Positions 44,576-56,685 of a DNA stretch of 64,000 nucleotides are shown piece after piece. Position numbers and translations under genes: made by a program. The stretch comes from Rhyacophila brunnea. Taxonomy: Eukaryota; Arthropoda; Insecta; Trichoptera; Rhyacophilidae. Location: assembly GCA_022495005.1 (NCBI GenBank), contig JAGYXB010001849.1, positions 1 through 64,000 on the forward strand. Direction: 5' to 3'. Numbering within the stretch: position 1 is the stretch's first letter; each line of letters begins with the position of its first letter. A model generated the notes under the pieces. It searched no databases and was not told the DNA's origin. It saw only the letters and a program-made list of their open reading frames with translations.

Positions 44576-45123
44576 AGAGTAAAACTTCTCATTAAAAATG
44601 AATACGATATCTATTATATCCAAATTATACGATTGGACTCGCCTCTTCTACGACCCCAAGGTATGTGGTCCGATCGAGAATTGTATTGTTGTTTTAAATA
44701 TTTCCATCGAGTCGTGAGTAAAATTTAAATATTTCCATTTTAGCCTAATCTAACTCGACGATCAGGGTGATAGATTGACTTAAAGGCGTGAGCTTCCGGC
44801 ATCCTGTCATCGCTGTTAGTTTACGTTTGCTTTTATAATGATAGCCGTCTGACTTTATTAATTATTTTAACAACAAGAATCGTACGATATACGCAAGTAA
44901 ATACAATCAGTAACTTGTTACGACATGTAAAAAGAGAATAGTTTATGTAAAATTGTATGTAAAGTATAATATGTGAAGGAGGATTTTAGATCATACCGAC
45001 CAATATATTATGTATTTTTTTTGTTTACCTATGACTTTTAACACTGGAAATACAACGTTTATTATAAACTAAATATCTATACAATCAAATTAGTATCTGA
45101 ATTGTTACATATGATAACAATTT

Positions 45124-45541
45124 ATGGTTGAAGACTTTTCACGACGATCGTCGTCAAGACAGCGGATGCGTGTAGGCTTGTTACAGCTTTACCGTCGTTA
45201 AACGAGCAATTCTAAGCATAAAGACTGATTCAAAAAGTTAAGTGAATACCACTAGCGTGTCCAGTGCAACCGTCGTGGAAACCATAATTCTATCAGAGTC
45301 TTCTTGCAAACTCCTATAATCAAATCACCTGTGCTCGTGTTACTGGCACACGGTGTCTCCTCATTTATCATAATATCATTCACCAAAGTGTACCATGCGA
45401 GTATCTACTAGTGAGGACATGCCGCAGGGACCAGCTTCTACCAGACTGCAGAACATCACAAAAGGTCAGTGCCTGGCAGCATACGTGTAACCATCAAGAT
45501 CATTCCTCCAATCATTACAGTCCACTATAAAAAGCGCAACC
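45124..45541 (+). mobile_element. family H short-TIR element, copy 4
   Basis: Begins GGTTGAAGAC and ends ACAGTCCACTATAAAAAGCG then CAACC. Contains AAAAGGTCAGTGCCTGGCAG. Flanks CAATTTAT and about CAATATAA are similar, consistent with a decayed 8-bp target duplication. The 5' half is only weakly like other copies. Confidence 0.5.
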
Positions 45542-46394
45542 GCAATATAAATTCCTTTAAATAAAGGCAATTTATGGAGGTTTATTAGTACCTTCCATTA
45601 AATAGGTAAAACTAAAAATATTGATATTATATATGGCAACTAAATTATTTGCTGTGAATTTACGGAATATTTAAGTGTGTTGAAAACATAATACTTTCTT
45701 CCTCATTAATATTGTCCAATTTAATATAAATTGTTTTATTTTAATATACTTATTCATTTGTTGGAAATCATTCTTGCTTTAAATTATATCATAATGCTCA
45801 TAAATACGGATTGCGGTTAAATACAATATAAAGACAAAGGAATGAGGTAAACGTATTTATAATGAGATCTAGCTATTTATATGGGAAAATGCAGAAAACT
45901 TTTCTATCTACATATTGCGTGCATTAATATTAAATTCAGAACGGACTTGCATTTATATTTGATATTATATTGACCACAGTAAATTATTATTACTTATAGA
46001 ATACAAAGAGAATGTAGATAATATGTTATACTATCACGTATACTCATTAAAAGGTTTTTTTAGTTTGTATTTATAAATAAACAATGGGTACATAATAGTA
46101 TTTGTCTATGTACTATTCTTGTACTACGTCTTGTACTATTCGATGATGTGCTGAGACACACTGAGTGTTCTTCCAGTGTGACCAAACGCAATCCTCATCG
46201 ATGAAACTCAAATCGAGCCGGCCAGTAACTACTTAAGTATATAGGTATCTCAGACAATGTTTATTCAGACAGCTGGCAGAACCAAACTGGTATGGAGCGC
46301 CTTTGACTGAAATGCCTACATTTTAAGTGCTCAACCAGGTCATGTATGCATGTAAAATATTGACATTTAATCTAAGAGAATTCAAAATACTACG

Positions 46395-46696
46395 AGTAGC
46401 AAAATTTGGTATATAATGTGTATGTTGGGCATAACGTAGAAAGACCACAAAATAAACCAATGTATTAAGAGTCAAACAAGAGTACAAGATGCTGACAAAA
46501 CGACAATCCGCAAATATCAATCGACGATTGGACAACCACGGTCATAGAGTGACACCCAAGAGGCACTTAACGACCACAGGGATACGAACGAACAAATTTA
46601 TAATCGTCAGCAGATGCACCTGGTAGTAAAAGTTTAAGGACCAAGAAGAGTGGTAAGAACTAGTGGATCGACCCTGGTTAATGATGATGATGATAT
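46395..46696 (+). pseudogene. LINE family A, copy 3 (very decayed)
   Basis: CMLGIT, KDHKINQ-like, KSQTRVQDADK and a final GTGGATCGACCCTGG followed by (ATG)4 align with the 14992 copy in order. Many stops and indels. Confidence 0.55.
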
Positions 46697-47934
46697 CATT
46701 ACAAACATCTATGTGCATAAAAAATATTTTATCTGGTAGAATTCCAACTGTAAATGATATACCTATTATCAACTACCCCACCACTCCCCGAGATAAAGCC
46801 CTGCTTTGACTCTCTGCCGGTTATAAGAGGTAACGTAAGGCCAGGATTACACTAGAGAAACTCCCATGTTTGCTCATACATGGATAATAATTTTACTCTT
46901 TTACATGGAACAGACTTTATTACAAGGAAAGGTTCTTGGACATTATTTCGACGAACCTACTGAGTCCTTGTCGGAATAAAGTAGTTCCATTTTTGGCCAT
47001 TCTACAAATAAGTTTGTAGATCTGTACATATATTTTACACCGGTATAACTCACATCATCGTAAATTAGTATTCACTAATAAAATTATGATATTTAATAAC
47101 TACACATCATGTATTTGTAATAAATTATATTATATTATGTTCAATATACATATGAAATTATACATGGAGGAGATGTTGGTGATTGTTGAAAATGTCCCAC
47201 TGAGGCGGACAAAACCGGTCCTAATTTATTGATTAAAAGTGGAATAAGTACTACAAAAAAAATGCGTTTTATTAAATTAAAACAACAATACAATGCAGTT
47301 CCATCATGAATTGACAGTTAACAAAATAAAAGAAAAAAATGGAGGAGATAATTGGATATATATTTTTCTTTGATAGCTATAATATTAAGTACGATATTAT
47401 GGTCTATACCTACCAATAATAATAGCTCTTAAATATTTTCAAAAAAAAAACACAGTAATTTTGCAACTTCACAAAATAAATTCAAAGTCACAGCTGCTGT
47501 GCCAATTTAAAAGGCTACCTACACTTTTTCAGTTTTTCATAAAGGTAGCTCGGATGTATTTTATCAGAATTGAAAAAGGGACTGTAGTATCAATTCTCGC
47601 CGTTTTTGAAAACACTAAATTATGAAGTGAGCAAAAGAAAGGCGAGCCTTGCTATTTATTGTTTGTTGACATTTTTATGTTTTGTTTTTGCGGGCGACGA
47701 ACGCGATGGAACATACTTATTGGCAAAGTAAGAGTCATGAGTGCTGTTGCTTAAAATATTTATATTTTAAAACCCCTTAGAAAAGCCTTAAAATATATTA
47801 AATCCTTCATTTGGCTATTTTTTCAGAAACATTGTATTTAAATTTATTTGTTTATAATTAAGGCAATAGAGTATTTAAAAATCAGTGACTAAATAATATG
47901 ATAAAACTTACTTGAGTATGACAATATTGTGTAT
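46697..47934. other. AT-rich DNA, nothing recognised
   Basis: No coding or repeat structure found by eye. Confidence 0.3.
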
Positions 47935-48062
47935 GGCTGAGCCAATTATGGTCGCCCTCATACGTATATTTCACTCCTACCTATAATCCAAAGTTATTGT
48001 CGCAAGTCCAGGCGCAACTCAGTTACGGGTCATCAGTCAACCGAGATTGAATATTATTGGCA
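47935..48062 (+). mobile_element. family H 5' end fragment
   Basis: GGCTGAGCCAATTATGGTCG, TTATTGTCGCAAGTCCAGGC and CGGGTCATCAGTCAACCG match the first ~130 bp of the copy at 28682 closely; the rest is missing. Confidence 0.6.
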
Positions 48063-48105
48063 CATTCAGCGACATTATTGTGTAAAATTTCTATCTTTTA
48101 ATAAT

Positions 48106-48240
48106 TTATTTATTTATTTATTTGAAAAAGACACGTTGAGTACATAACAAATTATTAATTAGGTCAACGCCCTGTCTGGAGTAGTCAGGTGTTCATATAA
48201 TAACAACAAAATGTACTAATACCAATACTTGAGAATCCAC
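48106..48240 (-). mobile_element. LINE 3' untranslated tail, possible
   Basis: A (TTTA)n run followed by GAAAAAGACACGTTGAGTAC and ATAACAAATTA reads on the minus strand as a LINE 3' end with an (AAAT)n tail. No coding motif is preserved. Confidence 0.3.
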
Positions 48241-48558
48241 TTTCATAATGTATACATTTGAACAAAGTTTTAGATATGTAGGTATTCCACTTCGGCGGTG
48301 GATATGTATTGCAGATGAAAACGGTAGTTCATGATGATAGAGGAGGATAAATATAATGACAATTCGGTGTGAAGTACTTTTAACGGGAACTTATAATCGA
48401 CTGACATATCCAATCAATTATGACCCGCTTTTTATTGACCGGTGCACTATGGAATAATAATATGTTGAATTGATTTTGTAATCGCGAAGTGGTTCCGCTA
48501 TCTTATAATACTAAAAAGAATATTTAATAAATAATAATATACTTATTGTGATCTAGGA

Positions 48559-49018
48559 CAGTAGTCCCCAACCGGTGGTCCGCGGATCACCAGTGGTCCT
48601 TGAGAGAATTTTGGTGGTCCGCATAATAATTTGAATATAATTATTATTTGCAATTTTTGTTTTTATTAAAAAGTTTCAGTATATTCTTATAATATTTTTT
48701 TTGCTATTTTAGCCTTATTATGTCGTCAGTCTATATTCAATGTGTTAAAGAAGAAATAAGTTTAATAAAGTTTGCTGTTCGGGATAAAATAAAATGCAAA
48801 TATCGACACACTGATATTATTGTGAAATTTAAAATGTTTTTTTTTGTATTTTTCGTAATGAATATCTGAGTTAATCAGTTTATTTATTATAATTCTTTTA
48901 TCATTATATTGACTTATCGAATTTTTAACAAGTGTGAAAAAAATATGTGGTAGTGGTCCGCGGGATTCAAGATTTTGAGCTTAGTGGTCCGCGAGGTCCA
49001 AAAAGTTGAGGACCGCTG
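48559..49018. mobile_element. hAT non-autonomous element with intact target duplication
   Basis: Flanked by ATCTAGGA on both sides (48551-48558 and 49019-49026), a perfect 8-bp target duplication. The ends read CAGTAGTCCCCAACCGGTGG and, inverted, CAGCGGTCCTCAACTTTTTG. GTGGTCCGCGG recurs near both ends as a subterminal motif. These are hAT superfamily features. The 460-bp interior has no transposase frame, so it would have moved using enzyme from another hAT. Confidence 0.85.
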
Positions 49019-49854
49019 ATCTAGGACACATGAATCCGATGACAGCCACAGACATATTATATTCATATTTTTAATACAGTTTAATTTTATTGATAGTTTT
49101 TCAACTTTGAAATCAAGGAACAAATGGTAATGATTATTATTTGTGTTTATTAAGCCATTACTTTCTGAAGTTTAATCAAAACACCTTACATTTAATAGAC
49201 TTTAAATATTCATAAAGTGTATTTCTTTTATTGGTGTAATTATAGCTCTATTCCAAAAACTGCGGCACCATTTCCAATAATTATATTTCCAAATACACAT
49301 AGTTGAGTATTTATATCGTCAAATTACTCTAATCTACTCAGCGGAATTATTATACTTTATAATAAATTAGTGAAAATTACCAGTCGCATAACGATACAGA
49401 AAAGTAAGTCCATTAAAATAATACGTACCCTTGCCGAAAATAATATTTTATTACGTCTCGTTATAATTGTATTCAAAATAAAAACAGAAAAGGTATACGA
49501 CTGCAAACTCACTCAAATTATAATCTTAGTATACTCTGGAATTTAACGTGAATAGGCTTGTATAATCAGAGAATGTTTTTCATGGTATATTAATATTTTA
49601 ATGTGCTTTTTTCCCGTGGTAACATTAGTGACTCGTAAGAATAGGATTACATAAGGTCAGAAAATGTACAGTACCGTCGAATAAACAGAGTGGGTAATTA
49701 TTTTCCTCCCAATCTTCAGCATATCTATGTCCGTGACCTCTTATAAAACTAGGTACACAATAATTGTTACTTAATCACGTTACTAAATACATTAATTTAG
49801 TGGTAACGAGGCTCTGTATTATCAACAATAACACACCTGTTCTAATCCCTTCTC

Positions 49855-50080
49855 TAGGCAAGTCTTATAAGAATCGGACATAGTCAAAATAAAAGATGAG
49901 GTTTATGTATTATAACCATCGGGTAAGTTTCCATTGATTGGCCTGCTATAAACCCATGCCGTCCATTCGTCGTAAATGACTCAAATTTGGAAAAATCTGG
50001 CTGTGCATGGTCATGTGAAGACTTTTTACTGGTACAGAGAAACCAGTTATCGGCCCATATTCCTCGGATCGCACATAGTC
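49855..50080 (+). repeat. SINE family 2 tail remnants
   Basis: TTATAAGAATCGGACATAGTC near 49867 and CGGCCCATATTCCTCGGATC near 50052 echo the family 2 end block (CCCATATGATC..ATCAGGATCGG). The head is absent. Confidence 0.25.
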
Positions 50081-50091
50081 AAAAATATATA

Positions 50092-51256
50092 ATCTGTGGC
50101 GTTATGGCAGAAGTTGATATGTCCGTTTTTTGTCATTTTGGGTTTATTCTCACAATTAATTTATAGAAAATATTCCCCGGCATATGGTGGCAAAATTTGG
50201 TATGTCAGTCATTATTCATGCAAAAGATATAGCGTTTGAACAATCTTGTTATATCAATTTATTAAAAAGGATGAGAAGCCAAAAAATGTTATGTTACATA
50301 TCGTTGTTTGGTATCACACAAGTACAGCATCATTATTCATACTATGTGGTGGCAATACTCGATATGTATACTTATCAACTTCTGTCAACTCGCACTTTTG
50401 TGAAAAATTTGAATCAGTGTGAACATTGCACAGTTGTCAACGGAACTGTTGTCACTGTCAATGCTTTAATATTGTTTTTTTTGTGTGAAAACACTGTAAA
50501 GAAGTTAAATCATACAACATGTATTCAAACCGAACTCGTCGGATAATGGAATTGGCAAAAAGGAACTTCATAGATAAAGAAGGTATGTATTTGTATGCGT
50601 TTAACTTTTTTGTTTCATAACCTCAATTTTGTTTGACACTTGACAACAAAACATGAGATTAAGATAAATGATAAAAATGGCTATTTTTATATGTTGTTAC
50701 GTTATTTACATTGTAAATCGTATGGTAAGTATTTATTTAAACTTATAAAGTATTGTTTGAATGCTTATAGCGGTTTTCTTCGCATTTCAGAACAAAATGA
50801 ATCCTCAATTAATTGACAACATAATATGTGAGAATGCTGGGAGCAATAGGCAGGAAACAATAGATTATTCTGATGATTCTGTAGAAGATATTGATTATTA
50901 TATTACCAACTTCAGAGGAAGAGTCATCGAATGAATTGGAGAACATCGTACCTTTTAAATTCAACAATTATTTTTTATTGTATGACAAACTTTTTCTCAT
51001 CATTATAAGAGGTGTGAAACTATGGATATGGTGGCAAAACATGTTTTGTCACAAAACCACCATTTACAGCTAAACCATGTAAATATACCAAAGTGCAATT
51101 GTTTAGTTACTTGCCAGATGTGTGAGGCACCAATTAGTGAAAGAATTAAAAGAATATCCTTTAATTTTGATTTTTTATAGCCTATCAAAGTTTATATTTC
51201 ATCTCCTGTAAACTAAGGTAAAACGGACGTATCAACTTCTGCCGTAGCGCCACAGA
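50092..51256 (+). mobile_element. 1.16-kb TIR transposon
   Basis: ATCTGTGGCGTTATGGCAGA plus AGTTGATATGTCCGTTTT (50092-50130) is inverted at 51220-51256 with few differences. TA-rich flanks prevent a sure target duplication. Subterminal repeats GGTGGCAAAATTTGGTATGT (50185) and GGTGGCAATACTCGATATGT (50347) echo the TIR motif GGCAGAAGTTGATATGT. It contains a possible spliced gene (next entry). Confidence 0.75.
50519..51179 (+). pseudogene. decayed two-exon gene inside the TIR transposon
   Basis: Exon 1 (50519-50582) starts MYSNRTRRIMELAKRNFIDK and ends at a GTATGT donor. A 208-bp intron ends TTCTTCGCATTTCAG at 50790. Exon 2 then encodes NPQLIDNII..ENAG, an acidic stretch (DYSDDSVEDID) and, after a frameshift near 50900, LPTSEEESSNELENIVP. 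Further right, IPKCNCLVTCQMCEAPISER is readable around 51080-51145 (Cys-rich, C-x-C...C-x-x-C). Splicing as drawn shifts into a stop, so at least one indel is present. A basic N-terminus, acidic linker and Cys cluster fit the N-terminal part of a transposon-encoded DNA-binding protein. No catalytic domain is left. Confidence 0.4.
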
Positions 51257-51679
51257 TATATATTTATAAAAATATAATATACCGATCACAACACGAAGTT
51301 TGTCGAAGAATAATAATATTGAACATATATACCTATATAAATATATATATTATAAAAAAAAATATATAACATTATATTCTATGCAGCTTCTCGTACCTTT
51401 GTATTATATTATCCCCACATCGAGGCATTATTTTTTCCACGTCTTTGATTTATGTGAAGAAGTCTCAGACTTGTTTGTTTTGTCTGTACCGGAAAACAAA
51501 TAGAAAAAGACAGACTAATATGATTTCGAACAAAAGGTATATCAGAAGTAATAGTGGTGATATATAATATTATGTCATATGAAAAGTCTTAAAATAATAT
51601 TGCTTGAATAATGAAATAATACAAAATCGGAATGGAAATTTGTCATATAGATGAATAATTATTACTAATAATAGTTTGG

Positions 51680-52082
51680 TTTATGCTCCTGTATGGCGGC
51701 TGTGAGACATGACATGTTACTAAGCTTCAAAGGTCTCGGATTTTGAGTTTTGAAAATCGATGTCTTCGCCGAATCTTAGGGGTACATTGGTACGACCGTG
51801 TTACAAACACTCGAGGTCGTGAGCAGATACAGTAGCTCTCGGTGATTGAGGTAATCACGAAGAGACGCTTTACGCGGCTGGGCACGTGTTGCCGCCAGAG
51901 AGTGCAATACTTCGTACCCTTGTGGCACAGCCTCAAGGGTTCCGTCGCTGTGGCTGGCCCTCCCTCACCCTGCAGCGGTGCTACAAAAGTGATATACGCG
52001 CTGTAGGTCTGGCATGGCGGGAGTTGGCAATGGACCGAGGGAAGTGGCGCGTACTTGTGCTTGTCCTATGCCCCAATAGATT
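51680..52082 (+). pseudogene. LINE family B, copy 4
   Basis: Nucleotide match to 37430-37830: LYGGCETW-type start, AGGTCTCGGATTTTGAGTTT, CGAATCTTAGGGGTACATTG, CTTGTGGCACAGCCTCAAGG and CTTGTGCTTGTCCTATGCCC. The C-terminal part (NLVAQPQGF-like, here TLVAQPQGFRRCGWPSLTLQ, then WRELAMDRGKWRVLV) is better kept than in the other copies. A deletion removes part of the GHVSRMP motif. Confidence 0.75.
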
Positions 52083-52699
52083 GAATTGGAGTATTATGTA
52101 GATAATAATATATAAGTTTAATTTATCTCTTAAGAGTTTTATCTTATACTTTAGATTTAAAGGATTTAATCAAAATAGACTGACAATAATAATATGTACT
52201 AAGTATATAAGTAATCATAAAATATAATGATGTACCTATTGAAATTTATACCTTAGAATATTAACAATTATTTAAATTTCAATAAAACTTCTATCATAAT
52301 AGCAAATCTAGAGTAGGTAGTCTATTTTATAACTAAAATTGAAATTCTAAAGGGTACTCTTTTATTCATCTTTGAAAGTGGTTTTTGATGATATTTACAA
52401 ACTTAACATCGATTGCAGTGAAAACCAAAAAATGTCCAATAGCCAAACAACGGCGAAAGTTTTCCACCCACACCCCTAAAACACAATTCCATATCGTTCC
52501 ATAAAACTCCCTTTTGCACGGTGAACATTTTTCTCTTTCGACACTGAGTCATTCCTGTTATTCTAAGAAAATCAGGGATGCAAATTATTTACATATTATA
52601 TATAGGATAGCTATTATTTTTCATTTGATTGAAAAATGGAAAAACATTCGGATAGAGACATGAATTGAACGTATATTAAATTTAATTTAATTATCTATT

Positions 52700-53265
52700 G
52701 GTGGCGCTTTTAGCAGTGGACTGTAATTTTAGGGATGATGTGGATTCCGGATCTAGGGGTGGGGACGATTTTAACAGAATGCCAGACACTGAACTTTTAT
52801 TATGTTGATGATGACTCCGTGGTCTGGTTGCACTGTCACTCGTACGATATTGTTTGGTTGGGTTACCCTGTGCACGGCACTTGACGGTAAACTATTTATG
52901 GATTATATACTATGGGGTTGATAAATGATGATGATTAGTTATATGAATGATGACAGCCGGTATCACGGCTTGGCAGCTAATCAAAAGTATTGCTTGTACG
53001 ACGGTCACACTATATTAAGTTGAATCGGCTAGGGTCCACGAACTACTTCTGAATCAGTCTATGTAACGCAATGCGGCAACACGCACTCATTTGTTAGCTT
53101 GAGCTGAATACGCGCAACGGCTGTCTTGAAGTCACCAAATGTTATTTGTGTCACGATCTGTCATGACCCGTGACTGCCAGCCACTTGGTCTTGTGACAAT
53201 AATACTGGATTCGGGTCGGGCTAGGTTGGAAATAAGGATGACAATCGCTCACAATCGGCGCAACC
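52700..53265 (-). mobile_element. family H short-TIR element, full inverted copy
   Basis: GGTGGCGC at the left end and GGCGCAACC at the right give the TIR. Flanks TATCTATT and (C)ATCTAATA share ATCTA, in line with an 8-bp duplication. Minus-strand marks: GCGCCACC end, ACAGTCCACTGCTAAAAG, CCAGACCACGGAGTCATCA, GTGTCTGGCATTCTG, CACGGGTCATGACAG and GGTTGCGCC start. No ORF of note. Confidence 0.65.
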
Positions 53266-53898
53266 ATCTAATACAGTTCTACTCAGAGTGATCCTGCGCT
53301 GTTCTTGTAACTTAAGTCACTTTCTTTATAACGCAGGTCAAGCTAGAAGGCTCAACTCAAAGCAACCTCCTCCTTTTGCCACTATCAGTAATCATTCTTC
53401 TCTCTCAGTTATTTTTATCTCTTTTTACCAACCGAAGAATTGAATAACACGTATTTTACAGGTGGCTTAAAAACGTTTTTTGACTCCGAACTCTTCTATT
53501 ATTGAGTCACTTGAGAGCTTCACCAAGCTATTAAAAAACAAAGCAACACAAAAACCACTAAAAATACCTATTTTATATATAAATATATAAATAAATATTT
53601 TGTAGTCGAATCGTTGTTCAATTTCTGATTGTGAGTGCGATGTTAATCTAGTTTTATGAAAAAGTACGTTAATGCTTTCTAAAGTGAGATCAAAACTACT
53701 GATATCTGTGGTAACATGGAGACAAATCAAAGAACATTTTTTTACCTATCATCAAGTTAGAAACTGGTTTATGAAAGTTTATAATCGAATTACTGTTTTG
53801 TTTTTGTCTAATACAATTTACCATGACGTGGTGTATTTATCTGGAATTTTCTGTATTATTTTGTATGTTATAAATACTGTACATAATATACATTACTC

Positions 53899-54050
53899 GG
53901 TGGCTCTTGTGGTGCAGTGCGTAAGGCGCTGGCCTACCACCCGAGTGTTCTGGATTCAATTCCTGGTGAGGACACAATATTTATATGTTTTTCTCAAAGT
54001 CTGGGTTTGTTCAAAATAACTTACAACCACCTTGTACGAAAAAGCAAGGA
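53899..54050 (+). repeat. tRNA-derived SINE, family 3 copy a
   Basis: Head GGCTCTTGTGGTGCAGTGCG then TAAGGCGCTGG, box-B-like GGATTCAATTCCTGG, tail TTTCTCAAAGTCTGGG and ACAACCACCTTG. Matches 58068-58200 and the fragment at 39845. The head is class-II tRNA-like. Confidence 0.6.
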
Positions 54051-54233
54051 CGTGGTTTTTAGTAATTCAAAAAAAAAATTTACATTACTCATAATATGAT
54101 AATAAATTTTATATCGCAATGTCAATATAGTTTCTTTGTAATAACAATTGGGTAGTTTGTATATAAAAAATAATGAGAGTAAATCAGCTTTTTCTGTTTT
54201 CAAACCTGAAAATTTCAAAATTATTATCTATTG

Positions 54234-54372
54234 CAGGGTTGGTGAACCTTTTTGCATACGCGTGCCAAAATTTTCCAAAAAATATTTTTCGACTGTATGA
54301 CGTGCCAAATAGTCGGCTCGTTTATTTTTAGGAAAATATTTTCGCCGCGGGCCGCAGGTTGCACAATTTTTC
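54234..54372 (+). mobile_element. possible hAT-type element end
   Basis: CAGGGTTGGTGAACCTTTTT, GCATACGCGTGCCAAA, ACGTGCCAAATAGTCGG and GGGCCGCAGGTTGCAC resemble hAT non-autonomous ends of the GTGCCAAA/GGGCCGCA type. The opposite end was not found. Confidence 0.35.
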
Positions 54373-54834
54373 TAAGTCGGCTAGTTTGTTTTAATAATAT
54401 ATATATAATAATAATAAAATAATTATTAAAACCCGAAGGAAAAGCGCATGGCTATGTCGTCATTATTTTTTTTATAATATGTAAGTTTATATTTATTTGT
54501 AAAACTTTTTTGAAAATCCAAGCCGTCAGGATAATATTATTATCCTTCACCTGCGCATTTTGCTTATATTATAAACTGGAAAATGACATAATTTTTGTAT
54601 AATATTATCATACTATATTGCAAATCAAAAAAAATGTCTTTAATGAATTCAAAAATAAACCAAACCCTGAAAGGAAGAGGAAGACATGGTAGGCTAAAAT
54701 TGATATGGTTAAGAGACAAAAATGATGACTTCAGTTTGTAAATATACCAGTTTAAGTATATTCCATTTACTTTAATAGAATAGAGTAATTTATAATTTAT
54801 TATTAACAAATAAGCCAACACAATTTCATTTGCT

Positions 54835-54960
54835 GCACCCCTAGCGGTAACAGGGGATGATAACTTTCTATCTGTGGATATGCGTCGCGACGTCGGGCGA
54901 AAAGCGCGTCTGGCTGGCGCCGCAAAACACCTACCCCCCACCCCTTGGATCCGAACAGTG
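54835..54960. other. isolated GC-rich island
   Basis: TGCGTCGCGACGTCGGGCG and GCGTCTGGCTGGCGCCGC stand out in AT-rich DNA. The minus-strand frame reads alanine/arginine-rich but has no domain. Likely a fragment of a GC-richer mobile element. Confidence 0.3.
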
Positions 54961-55194
54961 ATTCAGACAGTCAATGTTATAGGTGGTTGCCTTCGAATTA
55001 TTTTTGTTCCGAATCTTATTTTTGTCGTGAAATAGTATTGCAAATTCTCGACCGGATTCAACAGCTTTTCGTTTTTCATTTTTCTGCTACAGAAAACATG
55101 TGACGCACAGTCTGCTCACCATTTTGTCTATACGTGTGATAAGTGGATATATTTTAACAAATAAATAAACATATTATTATAGTTGAATACCAAG

Positions 55195-55605
55195 ATGGTA
55201 TTTTGCAAAGACTACTCACTATCCGAATGAGAATGTTTGGAGCAACACTCAATTCGATGCGGAGTAACTGGGATTCACGACGGTACTCGGTTAAAACAAA
55301 ATGCTGCCTATTCGACGCTTGCATTCTGACAGTACTGCGATAGAGAATCGTGGTACTTTACGAAGAAGATAAAAGAGCAAACCAAGCAGCATCTCATTAC
55401 GCTGAGAGTGAAGAGACGATGATGGAACTGACTCTTGGAATATCGCTAAATATATTCTATCTTTTGAGTGTATACGGGAGAGATATGGCATTCTGACATG
55501 GTCTAGAATGACGCAAGAACACTGGCAAGCATTCTGGATTCTTGAAGTATTATATAATATGTTGTCCATGTACTCCAGCTAAAAGGCGGAAATGGAAGGA
55601 CATGA
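55195..55605 (+). pseudogene. LINE family C, copy 3
   Basis: Readable pieces: MRMFGATLNSM, SVKTKCCLFDACILTVL, a degenerate LRVKRR segment, GLE-RKNTG and finally GTTGTCCATG...AAAAGGCGGAAATGGAAGGA, which aligns with the 3' end of the 22478 copy. Plus orientation, multiple stops. Confidence 0.65.
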
Positions 55606-55759
55606 GGCCGAAGAAAAAAAAATTAGTCGAATTTATATTTAATCATAACAGCCCATTATCCATAAACTACCAGGAACACGAATGCAATTTTAGTATCATA
55701 TATCGACATAAAATAGAACTAACGATCACAGTCGATAATAAACTAATCCTCACTCAAAC

Positions 55760-56240
55760 TTATCATATATAATTGTATTAGATAACCTAATGAGTGGTCG
55801 ATATCAAACCTTTCAATCAATCAGTTCACAAATAATCTCTCAATTGAATAACGATTTCTAGAATACTAGATTTGCCAATCAGGATAATAAAGCGATAATA
55901 TTATTATGTAGTATTAAAATATAAAATAATGACACATTAAACAACCATAAAACAGCTCTGTGTTTAATAATCAAACATGTATTCATATCAAACAACTAAT
56001 AAACTTAGTAGTTGGACGTAATTTTAAATTAAAATAACGTGCAACTACAAATGGTGATCCCGATGGAAAGTTATGAACATTCCTCTACTTCTCAGGCTGG
56101 AAGTTGTGCCGTTATCTGGCCACAAAGTTTTCACGTCAATAATATCGATATGCAACTTAACGCAACCATGCGTAGTGGCAATTTATATTCTATTCGGCTT
56201 TCATAGCTGTGTTTACTGTCAAGAATATTTCCACCAAAAA
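55760..56240 (+). mobile_element. possible LTR end, primer site and gag start
   Basis: GTGCAACTACA followed by AATGGTGATCCCGATGG resembles the LTR end plus GGTGACCCCGA site seen after the LTR of insect Gypsy (Mag-type) elements. A frame opens at 56052 for 54 codons, with VIWPQSFHV and DMQLNATMRS where Mag-type gag has an aromatic/proline motif followed by a glutamine-rich helix. AATAAA near 55998 could be the LTR polyadenylation signal. The upstream LTR boundary and any pol are missing. Confidence 0.25.
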
Positions 56241-56284
56241 TTTAGCATAGCCAGAGCACATTGAGATAAAATACAAAACTTAAT

Positions 56285-56685
56285 TTTATAAGATTGTTTA
56301 TTATTATAAAATAAAAACACCTCCGTTGTTTAATATTTTTTCAGAGTTCATAGAGATTGGTCAACAATAATAGAGAATACTTCAAACGTAGACAGAAATA
56401 GATTAACAAGATAAAATGACTCGCTCGACCCAATGAGCAGACGAACATGAATTAATTCATTTCAGGTATGTATCGTATTTGACAACTAGATAACCACACT
56501 AAGAACTAGAAACGGGTCTCAATAGTGTACAATGCTTCGTCACAAAATAGAGGACCTGTATGATTGTCGAGTAAATACTATACTAAGTAAATTCTAAGCT
56601 GAAGCTGAGAGATTGTGAGTGAAGATTACGAAGTGAACATAGAGTTAAATCCTATTCCGTCTGCATAACGCTTGCGACTTCCAGG
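56285..56685 (-). repeat. dispersed repeat R1, copy b
   Basis: Inverted partner of 19256-19660. Matching blocks include TTATAAGATTGTTTATT, TGACTCGCTCGACCCAATGA, GATTACGAAGTGAACAT and CTATTCCGTCTGCATAACGC. Identity is higher at both ends than in the middle. Confidence 0.6.

Noticed and set aside
50184..50546. 120-codon ORF in the TIR transposon
   Set aside because: It overlaps subterminal repeats and lies upstream of the better-supported MYSNRTRR exon; the composition is not protein-like.
54564..54941. 125-codon minus-strand ORF with Ala/Arg-rich start
   Set aside because: The start is translated GC-rich DNA and the rest is AT-rich low-complexity; no domain.
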